Shown: in pieces, positions 8,054 to 15,157 of the stretch
How positions within the stretch are numbered: position 1 is the stretch's first letter
How the letters are laid out: the number at the start of each line of letters is the position of its first letter
From: Pseudobdellovibrionaceae bacterium
GTDB lineage: Bacteria > Bdellovibrionota > Bdellovibrionia > Bdellovibrionales > Bdellovibrionaceae
NCBI GenBank assembly: GCA_021731025.1
Contig: JAKFYD010000066.1
Span: 1-33,789, forward strand
Length of the DNA: 33,789 nucleotides
Direction of reading: 5' to 3'
Position numbers and translations under genes: made by a program
The notes under the pieces: model-generated
Told to the model about the DNA's origin: nothing
Databases searched by the model: none
The model's input: the letters and a program-made list of their open reading frames with translations, nothing else

Positions 8054-8482
8054 ATGAAAATAAAATTAGATCACATCAATTTGACAGTTCAGGATATTAA
8101 AGAAAGCATAACTTGGTACCAGAAAGTATTTGGATTTAATCTAGTGGAATCCGGAATTGGCAGCCGAGGTCAGCCTTGGGCTATTGTTGCGGCTGATGAC
8201 TCCATGATAGTTATGAGTCAGGACAAGGATAGGGGTAAAGCTAGTAAGCACCAAGAAGCGAATTTTCATAAAATATATCATTTTGGAATTCGTGTATCCG
8301 ATGCAAATACATGGGAAACAAAAGTGAAAGAAAACGGACTCCGTTTAAATTACGGCGGTGTTATAAATTATCCCTTTTCACGCTCCTGGTATATTTACGA
8401 TCCCTCAGGACATGAAATTGAAGTTTCGCACAGTGAGCAGGAACATCTTCAATTTCCTAAGCAGGAGGGCCAATGGACCTAA
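8054..8482 (+). CDS. VOC-family (glyoxalase/dioxygenase-fold) protein
   Basis: A 142-residue vicinal-oxygen-chelate protein. It opens with LDHINLTVQDIKESITWYQKVFGFNLVE, the first beta-alpha-beta module with a metal-ligand His; the second module contains HFGIRVSDANTWETKVKENGL and ends SWYIYDPSGHEIEVSH, where the Glu before VSH is the usual C-terminal ligand. This size and layout fit glyoxalase I-like or fosfomycin/bleomycin-resistance-like enzymes; the substrate is unknown. GGAGG lies 5 bases before the ATG. It is the first gene of a rightward run and shares a divergent promoter region with the XRE-cupin regulator. The next gene overlaps its stop by 10 bases. Confidence 0.9.
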   Translation: MKIKLDHINLTVQDIKESITWYQKVFGFNLVESGIGSRGQPWAIVAADDSMIVMSQDKDRGKASKHQEANFHKIYHFGIRVSDANTWETKVKENGLRLNYGGVINYPFSRSWYIYDPSGHEIEVSHSEQEHLQFPKQEGQWT

Positions 8483-8778
8483 TAATCTTCCTTTACAGGT
8501 GGAAAATTAAATCGGGGAAAGAAAATCAATTTGAAAAAAGTTGGGCGGTGGTGACGAAGGCCATGAGAGACCTGTGTGGAAGCTATGGATCGCGGTTGCA
8601 CTTATCGGAAAGCGGAGAATATTTGGGCTATGCACAATGGCCAAGTATCGAGGCAAGAAATAAGTGCGAACTTGATTCGAGGTCATCACTTGCGCGGGAC
8701 TTGATGCGTGAGGCAATTCAATTTTCTTACCAGGTTGAACAGCTAGAAGTAAAACTTGATCTTCTTATTGCGAAATAA
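8473..8778 (+). CDS. Small ABM-like (antibiotic biosynthesis monooxygenase fold) protein
   Basis: A 101-residue protein with the dimeric alpha-beta barrel pattern: an N-terminal strand and Lys-rich turn (IFLYRWKIKSGKENQFEKSWAVVTKAM), a central strand (SRLHLSESGEYLGYAQWPSIEARNKC) and a C-terminal helix-strand (YQVEQLEVKLDLLI). That matches ABM or NIPSNAP-like proteins, which may be heme- or quinol-active enzymes or have no known role. The ATG overlaps the end of the VOC gene by 10 bases, and GGAGGG lies a few bases upstream, so it is translationally coupled. No catalytic residues can be assigned. Confidence 0.7.
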   Translation: MDLIIFLYRWKIKSGKENQFEKSWAVVTKAMRDLCGSYGSRLHLSESGEYLGYAQWPSIEARNKCELDSRSSLARDLMREAIQFSYQVEQLEVKLDLLIAK

Positions 8779-8836
8779 ATAAGTTCAATGCTTTGGCTTG
8801 TTCGAATCCGGAGTGGCTGTTAGTCTCGATACCATT

Positions 8837-9235
8837 ATGAAAGATGAACAAAAAATAAGAAATCTCGTCAAAAAATGGATGGAATCCACCAAAGAGGGCG
8901 ACACAGAAACCGTTCTGTCTTTAATGACAGATGACGTTGTCTTCCTCGTTGCTGGGCAAAAGCCTTTCGGAAAAGAAGTATTTGCTCAAGCAGCAACCCA
9001 AATGAAATCCGGTCAGCAAAGTGCTGTGCGATTCGAAGGCTCAAGCGATATTGAAGAAATAAAAATCTTAGGTGACTGGGCCTTTGCACGCGCAAAACTC
9101 AAAGTTAGTACTGTTCCCATTAATGGCGGAGAAATCACACATCGTTCTGGGTATACTCTCTCGATCTTTCAAAAAGGCCAAGACGGCGAATGGCGTTTAT
9201 CTCGTGATGCGAATCTTTTGACGGTGGATAAGTAA
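8837..9235 (+). CDS. SnoaL-like / DUF4440 (SgcJ/EcaC family) protein
   Basis: About 132 residues with an NTF2-like cone fold. The opening KDEQKIRNLVKKWMESTKEGDTETVLSLMTDDVVFLVAGQKPFGKEVFA is the classic SgcJ/EcaC start; the closing strands are RSGYTLSIFQKGQDGEWRLSRDANLL. Members bind small ligands or act as isomerase-like enzymes, and many are uncharacterised. The start is uncertain: the ATG at 8837 gives the family-like N-terminus but has no clear ribosome site; in-frame TTG 8798 and GTG 8813 would add 8-13 residues. It follows the ABM-like gene by about 58 bases in the same direction. Confidence 0.8.
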   Translation: MKDEQKIRNLVKKWMESTKEGDTETVLSLMTDDVVFLVAGQKPFGKEVFAQAATQMKSGQQSAVRFEGSSDIEEIKILGDWAFARAKLKVSTVPINGGEITHRSGYTLSIFQKGQDGEWRLSRDANLLTVDK

Positions 9236-9244
9236 GGAGTGGTT

Positions 9245-9655
9245 ATGCAAAAAACAATGACCTTTCTAATGTTTGTTGGCGATAAAGCTGGTAAGGCTGA
9301 AGAAGCTATTAAGTTTTACACGTCACTCTTTGAAAATTCTCGCGTTGATAAGATTGTAAAACGCGAGAAGGACGAACATGGAGAGAAAAAAGGAACGGTT
9401 TACTCGGCGACTTTTACAATCCAAGGACAGCAGTACATGGCCATGGATAGTTCTATTGGACATCCATTTAACTTTACGCCAGCAATGTCGATCTTTGTTC
9501 ACTGTAGCAGCGAAAATGAGATTGATCAGCTTTACAAAAAATTTATGGATGGTGGACAAGCTTTGATGGAACTAGGTAATCACGGTTTCAGCAAGAAATT
9601 TGCTTGGGTCAGTGATAAGTACGGAGTTTCTTGGCAATTTAATCTTCAGGAATAA
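9245..9655 (+). CDS. PhnB-like VOC-family protein
   Basis: A 136-residue protein of the PhnB/3-demethylubiquinone methyltransferase-like branch of the VOC fold. Typical signatures are MTFLMFVGDKAGKAEEAIKFYTSLFENSRVDKI at the start, SIFVHCSSENEIDQLYKKFMDGGQALMELGNHGFSKKFAWVSDKYGVSWQFNL at the end. Most members have no confirmed reaction, and the methyltransferase name is historical. I prefer the ATG at 9245 over the GTG at 9239 because AAGGAG lies exactly 5 bases upstream. It starts 9 bases after the SnoaL-like gene and 20 bases before the MazG-like gene. Confidence 0.88.
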   Translation: MQKTMTFLMFVGDKAGKAEEAIKFYTSLFENSRVDKIVKREKDEHGEKKGTVYSATFTIQGQQYMAMDSSIGHPFNFTPAMSIFVHCSSENEIDQLYKKFMDGGQALMELGNHGFSKKFAWVSDKYGVSWQFNLQE

Positions 9656-9675
9656 AAATCAGTTAAGGAGTTGTA

Positions 9676-9978
9676 ATGAATCTCAATGAAATTTCGGAAA
9701 AATTGGGTCAAGTTAGCGACGTCTACGCTGAAAAGTTTGGAATTCGTCGTGACGATGATTGGTTCGTTTTAAAGATTCAAGAAGAGCTTGGGGAGTTGTC
9801 CTCAGTCTATTTAAAACTTACGCAAAGAGCACGGGTTGGTGAGGCTACTAAAAATGAGCTTGATAAAAATCTTCGAGACGAAATTGCTGATGTAGTGGCA
9901 ATGACACTGCTGTTCGCGAAACATCGAGGTATTGATGTTGAACAAGCGATTGAGGATAAGTGGTTTCGGTATCTATAA
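9676..9978 (+). CDS. MazG-like nucleotide pyrophosphohydrolase
   Basis: A 100-residue all-alpha protein. The metal-binding pattern of the MazG superfamily is present: KIQEELGELSSVYLKL (EExxE) in the first long helix and RDEIADVVAMTLLFAKHRGIDVEQAI (ExxD) in the second, with a C-terminal DKWFRYL tail typical of single-domain members. These enzymes hydrolyse non-canonical or excess nucleoside triphosphates to monophosphates, or act in related house-cleaning steps. AAGGAG lies upstream of the ATG. It closes the rightward run from the VOC gene, and its stop is 31 bases before the deacetylase start. Confidence 0.85.
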   Translation: MNLNEISEKLGQVSDVYAEKFGIRRDDDWFVLKIQEELGELSSVYLKLTQRARVGEATKNELDKNLRDEIADVVAMTLLFAKHRGIDVEQAIEDKWFRYL

Positions 9979-10009
9979 AAAAATATGTAGGTCTAGAAAA
10001 AGGTATTTA

Positions 10010-10912
10010 ATGAAGTTAACTTTACTGTCCGTATTTGCATTTTTAAATTTATTTAAACCGACAATAGCCCTAGCTAAAGAAATTGCTCTTACATTTGACG
10101 ATGCCCCTGGGGAAACAACTCTTCACTTCACACCTGAGCAAAGAACTGACACACTGATTCAAAAGTTGAAATCAAACAATGTACCTCCAGTTATTATTTT
10201 TGCGAACCCATGCAATGGGGGCGACCAGCCTTACATTTTAAAGCAAATCAGAAAGTTGTCTGAAGGCGGTCATATCATTGGAAATCACACCTGCAGTCAT
10301 CCTCGTTTAGATAAAGTTGGTTTCGAATATTTTACTCAGGATGTAAAAAAAGCGGAATCACTTATGGGTCCCACTCTTTCATTTCCAAAATTATTTCGTT
10401 TTCCCTTCTTTAATGAAGGAACTAAGTCCAAACTGCGTGATCAGATCAGGCAATGGCTGAAAGATCACTCTTACAGAAACATTCCAAGCTCCATTGATAA
10501 CGAAGATCCCATTTTTTCGGCTAAGATTAATGAAGCTAAGGCTAAAGGCAAAAATGTTAATTATGAAAAACTTAAGCCTTTGTTCATTGAGCATATTCTG
10601 GCTGGAGCTGAGTATGGGGAACGATTAGCTTTAGAAAATTTAGGCTATTCGCCCAAACATATTATTTTGCTTCATCAGAAAGATGCGACCGTACTCTTTA
10701 TAGACGATTTGGTTAAAGAACTTAGACAACGGGGGTGGACTATAGTCTCTGCTGTCGATGCGATCGAAGATCCTTTGTACAGAATGGAGCCAAAAAATAC
10801 ACTCTCAACTTTTGGTATACTGGCTCAGATCGTAAAAGAGAAGACCGGAGAATTCCAACCGTCTTATGACTTTGTTCGACTTAGCAAAGAACTCGATAAA
10901 GTTTTAAAGTAG
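10010..10912 (+). CDS. Secreted polysaccharide deacetylase (NodB-fold)
   Basis: A 300-residue protein with a signal peptide (MKLTLLSVFAFLNLFKPTIALA, then KEIALTF). NodB motifs are seen in order: TFDDAP with the catalytic and metal-binding Asp pair, HTCSHPRL giving the two metal His, RFPFFNEG in the position of RxPY, and ILLHQKD as the last motif. Members remove acetyl or formyl groups from sugar polymers such as peptidoglycan or chitin; the periplasmic location points to peptidoglycan or another wall glycan. I set the start at the ATG at 10010, because upstream in-frame residues carry no export signal. The C-terminal extension (about 45 residues after the fold) is unexplained. Confidence 0.88.
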   Translation: MKLTLLSVFAFLNLFKPTIALAKEIALTFDDAPGETTLHFTPEQRTDTLIQKLKSNNVPPVIIFANPCNGGDQPYILKQIRKLSEGGHIIGNHTCSHPRLDKVGFEYFTQDVKKAESLMGPTLSFPKLFRFPFFNEGTKSKLRDQIRQWLKDHSYRNIPSSIDNEDPIFSAKINEAKAKGKNVNYEKLKPLFIEHILAGAEYGERLALENLGYSPKHIILLHQKDATVLFIDDLVKELRQRGWTIVSAVDAIEDPLYRMEPKNTLSTFGILAQIVKEKTGEFQPSYDFVRLSKELDKVLK

Positions 10913-11037
10913 CGTGAGGGAACTAATTAATGGAGTATGTCGTGGACAACAAAAGTTCAGAAACACTCAAAGACTTCTTGAAAATTTTTGTGGAAGTATA
11001 GACACATTCAGGATCCTTAAGGTTGAGAGGGCTAAAG

Positions 11038-11469
11038 ATGGAAAAAAGAATTTTTACAGTCAATGGCAAAAATGATCTCGAGCGATGTTATCCGGTTATG
11101 AAGGAGCTACGTCCTCAGCTTACGTTTGAAGATTACCTTTCAATTTACGAACAATCGCATTCTGCGGACGGGTATGAGATCGTTGCTATCGAAAATGAAA
11201 ATCGAATTCGTGCAGTTATGGGGTATCGATTTTTGTCGGATTTTGTTCGTGGTAAACACGTTTATATTGATGATCTCGTGTCTACAGAAAGCGCTAGGTC
11301 TCAGGGGCTAGGTGCGGAGCTATTGAAGTTCGCCGAAGAATTAGCTCGAACTAATGGATGTAAAAGTCTAAGACTCTGCACTGGGCTAGAAAATGAAGGC
11401 GGAATGAAGTTCTATGATCGCAATGGATGGAAGAAACGTTCATTTGCTTATGTTAAGAAAATAACTTGA
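11038..11469 (+). CDS. GNAT-family N-acetyltransferase
   Basis: A 143-residue single-domain GNAT enzyme. The acetyl-CoA binding motif A is clear: IDDLVSTESARSQGLGAELLKFAEELARTNGCKSLRLCTG, with the R-x-x-G-x-G-type loop as RSQGLG; motif B follows as EGGMKFYDRNGWKKRSF. The N-terminal part (LRPQLTFEDYLSIYEQSHSADGYEIVAIENENRIRAVMGYRF) supplies the substrate-side strands. The substrate is unknown. GAGAGG lies upstream of the ATG at 11038, which I prefer to the in-frame TTG at 11023. It stands between the two secreted wall-type enzymes. Confidence 0.88.
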   Translation: MEKRIFTVNGKNDLERCYPVMKELRPQLTFEDYLSIYEQSHSADGYEIVAIENENRIRAVMGYRFLSDFVRGKHVYIDDLVSTESARSQGLGAELLKFAEELARTNGCKSLRLCTGLENEGGMKFYDRNGWKKRSFAYVKKIT

Positions 11470-11647
11470 AGAGGTAGATTATGGATAGATTGTAATTATC
11501 CAGGGAATCACAAAATTGAAATTTTGCATTCATTTGAAGCGGAGCACACTCGTGGGTCAAACTAAAGAACAGTTGCAGAAATTAAAAGATGGCAGGACTA
11601 ATGGGATTACACCTATAAAATTTCAACTTGTTCTCATTAGGAGAGAA

Positions 11648-12457
11648 ATGAAAATACTAGGTTTACTTAGTTCATCTCTTATCTTCTTTTCATTCACACA
11701 TGCAAAAGACATTTCACTTATGAACACTTGGAAGCCAACAAATACTTTCTGCGAAATTGGAAATCGTTTGAGCTGTCCAGGAAATACTATTTGCTCTAAG
11801 ATTGATGCATCAAAAGAAACAAAATGTGGAGAGTTACTGGAAGCACCTCCGATAATTTTTCTTTTTCCATTTGACAGAAATACCTCAGTTATTTGCACGC
11901 AATCTCCAGAAAACCCAAATGGCACGCATGGGTTTAAAAATATGCTTTTTGCTATTGACCTCGCTACTCCATATTCGAAACCTGCTTCAACAGTTCGTGC
12001 TTCAGCAGACGGTAAGGCATTTGTTTTTGATCAATGTAAAATTCCGAAGGGGAAGCCCGCAAAGTCTGAGCTTGATGATTGTGGGCTTGGTTTGGGAAAT
12101 CACATTCGAATATTACATGAAGGTGGATACGTCAGTTTCTATGTACACTTGGAAAAGTCTCTTGTGAAGACAGGTGATAATGTTAAAGCAGGACAGGGAA
12201 TTGGCGTTGAAGGATGGACTGGTCAAGCTGGTCATCGACACCTCCATTGGGATGTGAATAAATTAGGTGGAAATACTCAAGCAGATTGGGAAAAGATTCT
12301 ATCAAATCCGGGCTGGGGTGGGATAAGTGTTCCTTACTATTTTCGTGTGGTTATTAATGAAAAGGAACAAGTCGTGAATTCAAAAGATATTAAGTGTAAA
12401 CATGATGACATGAATCAAAAGCCCTGGAAGGGCGCTCAAGTTCTAAAAAAAGAATGA
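11648..12457 (+). CDS. Secreted M23-family (LytM-type) metallopeptidase
   Basis: A 269-residue protein with a signal peptide (MKILGLLSSSLIFFSFTHA). Between it and the peptidase lies a Cys-rich segment of about 60 residues (FCEIGNRLSCPGNTICSKI and CGELLEA). The M23 core then shows HGFKNMLFAIDLATPYSKPASTVRASADGKAF (first His/Asp metal ligands), VSFYVHLEKSLVKTGDNVKAGQGIGVEGWTG, and HRHLHWDV, the HxH motif with the third ligand. M23 enzymes cut peptidoglycan cross-bridges or stems. The start at 11648 is fixed by AGGAGAG and by the signal peptide. It ends 32 bases before the sigma factor ATG at 12490 and could share its transcript. Confidence 0.88.
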   Translation: MKILGLLSSSLIFFSFTHAKDISLMNTWKPTNTFCEIGNRLSCPGNTICSKIDASKETKCGELLEAPPIIFLFPFDRNTSVICTQSPENPNGTHGFKNMLFAIDLATPYSKPASTVRASADGKAFVFDQCKIPKGKPAKSELDDCGLGLGNHIRILHEGGYVSFYVHLEKSLVKTGDNVKAGQGIGVEGWTGQAGHRHLHWDVNKLGGNTQADWEKILSNPGWGGISVPYYFRVVINEKEQVVNSKDIKCKHDDMNQKPWKGAQVLKKE

Positions 12458-12489
12458 ACCTTTACTGAACTTCGTTGTTATATACCCTA

Positions 12490-13011
12490 ATGCATCTTGG
12501 GGATAAAGAATTAGAAGAAGCCTTCGTGAAAGCACCTGAAAAATACCTTCAGGCTGTTTACGATCGCTATTCTTCCTCACTCTTTAGGTTCCTGTACCGT
12601 TTCACAGCTAATAATCAATCTTCTGAAGAGATTATGCATGATATCTTTTTAGAACTTCTTAAAGAACGATTTAAATCTTCAGAAAATGGTACACTTAAGT
12701 CTTGGCTTTTTACGGTCGCAAAAAATCGTGGTCTTAATTATCGAAAAAGATCAGCGAGAGAAACAAAAGAAGATATTTCTAGCATTTCATCTGATAGAAA
12801 CCTCGAAGAAGAGACCATTCAGTTAAGTCTGTTATCGCGCTTAAAGGAAGTTGAAATCAATCTACCTAATGACCTCAAAGAAACTTGGGGGCTTAGAAAA
12901 AGGGGCCACGATTATCAGGAAATTGCTAAAACTCTCGCAATTCCAGTGGGTACTGTTAAATCGCGTTTTTCACGTCTGGTAGAATTGCTAAGAAAGGAAT
13001 TTGAATCATGA
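12490..13011 (+). CDS. ECF-type RNA polymerase sigma factor
   Basis: About 173 residues with the two ECF domains. Region 2 covers about residues 17-85 (YLQAVYDRYSSSLFRFLYRFTANNQSSEEIMHDIFLELLKERF, then GTLKSWLFTVAKNRGLNYRKR), and region 4 about residues 120-170 (LPNDLKETWGLRKRGHDYQEIAKTLAIPVGTVKSRFSRLVELLRKE), with the GTVKSR recognition helix. The start is uncertain: ATG 12490 or TTG 12475, neither with a good ribosome site. The stop overlaps the next start as ATGA. It should direct transcription of a small regulon under control of the adjacent membrane anti-sigma protein. Confidence 0.92.
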   Translation: MHLGDKELEEAFVKAPEKYLQAVYDRYSSSLFRFLYRFTANNQSSEEIMHDIFLELLKERFKSSENGTLKSWLFTVAKNRGLNYRKRSARETKEDISSISSDRNLEEETIQLSLLSRLKEVEINLPNDLKETWGLRKRGHDYQEIAKTLAIPVGTVKSRFSRLVELLRKEFES

Positions 13012-13382
13012 GTCCTAAAAATCTTCTTTTATCATTCTATTTTGGTTCATTGAACGAAGATGAAAGACTGCATATGGAGCGCGAGCTTCTAACAGATGCA
13101 GAAGTTCTTACTGATTATTTAGATCTAAAACGTGAGCTCGAAGCCGTAGATCTCGCCACCAAGGCGCCTTCCAGCTCATTGTGGGAAAAGTTAAAACCAA
13201 AGACACAAAGGGAAAAGCGCCTTTATCTGTCGATCTCTCTCGGTGCAGCTGTAGCAGCAGGAATCGCAATTATTTTTGTTCTTCAGTTGCAAACAAAACC
13301 TACAGAATTTATTCAACCGCCGATCTCAAATGTTTTATTTGATTCGAGTTCTGAACTTCCTGCGAGTTCAGGTGTTCTCTAA
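13008..13382 (+). CDS. Probable membrane anti-sigma factor
   Basis: A 124-residue protein starting in an ATGA overlap with the sigma factor stop. The N-terminal 50 residues (LLLSFYFGSLNEDERLHMERELLTDAEVLTDYLDLKRELEAVD) resemble the helical sigma-binding region of anti-sigma factors. There is one transmembrane segment at about residues 75-95 (LSISLGAAVAAGIAIIFVLQL) and a short 30-residue periplasmic tail. It has no zinc-binding HxxxCxxC motif, so it is a non-ZAS type if the role is right. The call rests on position, size and topology more than on a firm family match. It is followed 12 bases on by an S41 protease. Confidence 0.72.
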   Translation: MSPKNLLLSFYFGSLNEDERLHMERELLTDAEVLTDYLDLKRELEAVDLATKAPSSSLWEKLKPKTQREKRLYLSISLGAAVAAGIAIIFVLQLQTKPTEFIQPPISNVLFDSSSELPASSGVL

Positions 13383-13394
13383 TTGGGAGGATTT

Positions 13395-14606
13395 ATGAAA
13401 AAACAAATTAGTGTTTTATTTTTTATCTTAGGGCTTTCGCCATTTTCTTTCGCAGTGACGCCCGAAAAGTATGCTGAGTGGAAAGAGCGTCCGCAAGAAC
13501 AATTCACAAGTGCTGAAGAGAGCTTCAAAATGGCAATGGATAAAATTTTACAGAAGTATGTGGACAAAGGTCTTACAAAAGAAGATCTCTACCGAGCCGC
13601 CACCGCTGGAATGTTGGAGACTCTTAATTCTGACGAACATTCTTGGAATACCCTATTGAGTCCTCGAGAGCTTCAAGAAATTCAAAATGACCTTTCGGGA
13701 CAAGTCAGCGGAATTGGAATCGAATTAAAATTCGATGATACAACTGGATATGGTCAAATTTTAAGTGTCATTCCGAACTCACCCTCATCAAAAGCGGGAA
13801 TTCAACGAGATGATCAAATCTTGAGCGTGAACGGACAACGCTATAAGGGAAAGCAATTCAAAGATATAGTCGCCGCTATCAGAGGAAAAATTGGTGAAAA
13901 GGTTTCTTTGAAAATCCTTCGCGACGATAAAATAATTTCTCTAAATATTAAACGCGAAGTAGTCCCTTGGACGCCTGTTGAACTTTCGAAAGTGAACGGC
14001 TCTACTCAGTTGTTAACAATTGGCTATTTCACTGGTGATACACCCAAACTTGTCGAAGAAAAAATAACTGCGATTAATAATAACAGTGTAAAAAATCTTA
14101 TTATTGATCTGCGGAATAACTCTGGAGGTAGCTTTGAAAAAGCGGTGCAAACAACAGAGCTTTTTGTCCCAGAGGGAAAAGTGATTGTTTCAACCAAAGA
14201 TCGTGAAGAAAAAATCCGAAGTTTCACCTCAAAGAGAAGTCTCCTTCGTAAGGATATTAAGGTCATAATGCTTACAAATAACCAAACCTCTTCAGGAGCT
14301 GAGCTCTTTACTGGCGCACTCAAGGATATCCTGGGCGCTAAAATCGTCGGTGAAAAAACTTTAGGTAAATGGAATGCTCAGATGATTGAAACTCTGCCAA
14401 ATGGTTATGCGATCAAGTTTACGACTCAGGGCTTTCAATCGCCAAATGGGCATTCTTACCAGCATATAGGTTTAAAGCCAGATGTTGAAGTTATGCTTCC
14501 AAAAAATATTGATCCGAAAGAGCTGCGAATTAAACATGATATCCCTCAAAGATTTGAGCATGATACTCAATTAAAGGCTGCAGTAGAATTGGTTAAGGGG
14601 ATATAA
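13395..14606 (+). CDS. Periplasmic S41 C-terminal processing protease with PDZ domain
   Basis: A 403-residue protein with a signal peptide (MKKQISVLFFILGLSPFSFA). A PDZ domain lies at about residues 100-185 (SGIGIELKFDDTTGYGQILSVIPNSPSSKAGIQRDDQILSVNGQ). The S41 catalytic region follows: the loop TSSGAELFTGALKD carries the predicted nucleophile Ser300, and GEKTLGKW the general base Lys325, at the 25-residue spacing seen in CtpA proteases. The opening NNSGGSFEKAV is also typical. It trims C-termini of periplasmic or membrane proteins. GGGAGG precedes the ATG. It shares an operon with the sigma and anti-sigma genes, so it is either their output or part of the signal path. Confidence 0.92.
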   Translation: MKKQISVLFFILGLSPFSFAVTPEKYAEWKERPQEQFTSAEESFKMAMDKILQKYVDKGLTKEDLYRAATAGMLETLNSDEHSWNTLLSPRELQEIQNDLSGQVSGIGIELKFDDTTGYGQILSVIPNSPSSKAGIQRDDQILSVNGQRYKGKQFKDIVAAIRGKIGEKVSLKILRDDKIISLNIKREVVPWTPVELSKVNGSTQLLTIGYFTGDTPKLVEEKITAINNNSVKNLIIDLRNNSGGSFEKAVQTTELFVPEGKVIVSTKDREEKIRSFTSKRSLLRKDIKVIMLTNNQTSSGAELFTGALKDILGAKIVGEKTLGKWNAQMIETLPNGYAIKFTTQGFQSPNGHSYQHIGLKPDVEVMLPKNIDPKELRIKHDIPQRFEHDTQLKAAVELVKGI

Positions 14607-14623
14607 CAAGAACTTAGAGGAGT

Positions 14624-15091
14624 CTATCGTCCCGAAGCGGGCTTTTCCGGCCCGGCGGGGGAGCCTCCAAAAAATTTGATTACCGTTGGCGATGGAATGA
14701 TATCGGCTTTAACCACTTTGCATTTCATCTTAGTTGACGGAATAAGTGTGAGCATTCTTTCGCCAGCGTGAAGTACTCCCTCTTCAATAACTTTTCCATT
14801 TCTATTAGTAACAGTATATTTAACTTGTTTTGATTGAGTTTCATCACTGGTGTCTTTTCTAAAATTGATCTGTTCGCCCTTGCCTAATGGATGCGATGCT
14901 TTCGCTATTTTGCTATTATCAATTTCGAGAGGAATATAAAGAGTTTCTTTGCGATAGTCATCAACCTGGAGGGTGCAAGTCATCCGATGCCTATCAAGTT
15001 TTTTTTCATTTCCAGAAGTTTCGGTAGCGTCAGCAAAGGCATTAGAACAGACGAGAATAAATAAAAAGAAAGCATAGTAATGTAGTTTTAT
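14624..15091 (-). CDS. Hypothetical secreted protein with a probable AUA start codon
   Basis: From the first ATG the frame gives only 119 residues (start 14983) and lacks a leader. Reading the same frame upstream adds 36 codons to 15091: AUA-AAA-CTA-CAT, giving (M)KLHYYAFFLFILVCSNAFADATETSGNEKK, a good signal peptide with cleavage after AFA. No ATG, GTG or TTG lies in this added stretch; an in-frame TAG is 4 codons farther up. GGGGG ends 4 bases before the ATA. The mature part (about 135 residues) is polar with mostly beta-like segments (TLYIPLEIDNSKIAKA, VKYTVTNRNGKVIEEGV). Its 3' end is GC-rich and Pro/Gly-rich. I do not recognise the family. A point mutation of ATG to ATA in a decaying gene is the alternative. 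Confidence 0.55.
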   Translation of the reverse strand: MKLHYYAFFLFILVCSNAFADATETSGNEKKLDRHRMTCTLQVDDYRKETLYIPLEIDNSKIAKASHPLGKGEQINFRKDTSDETQSKQVKYTVTNRNGKVIEEGVLHAGERMLTLIPSTKMKCKVVKADIIPSPTVIKFFGGSPAGPEKPASGR

Positions 15092-15157
15092 AGAGCCCCC
15101 GGTCTAATAAAATCCTATTTTAAAGCCTAAAGAATCTCAATCATAAATTTTATAGAC

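Noticed and set aside
10930-11001. A 23-codon frame (MEYVVDNKSSETLKDFLKIFVEV) between the deacetylase and GNAT genes.
   Set aside because: It has only a weak and distant ribosome site and no recognisable family; it may be a remnant.
11470-11647. Remnant of another gene before the M23 peptidase.
   Set aside because: Several short frames are open, but none has a ribosome site or a motif I recognise.
12466-12497. GAACTT followed by CCTAA upstream of the ECF sigma gene, as an auto-regulated ECF promoter.
   Set aside because: The spacer is only 13 bases, instead of about 16, and transcription would start inside the coding region.
14635-14650. CCCGAAGCGGG followed by CTTTT as a terminator for the S41 protease operon.
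   Set aside because: The stem is only 4 bp and the site lies in the coding end of the opposite gene.
14624-14983. Taking the ATG at 14983 as the start of the 14624 gene.
   Set aside because: The frame continues upstream into an obvious signal peptide, and there is no ribosome site before 14983, so the AUA start is more likely even though AUA is rare.
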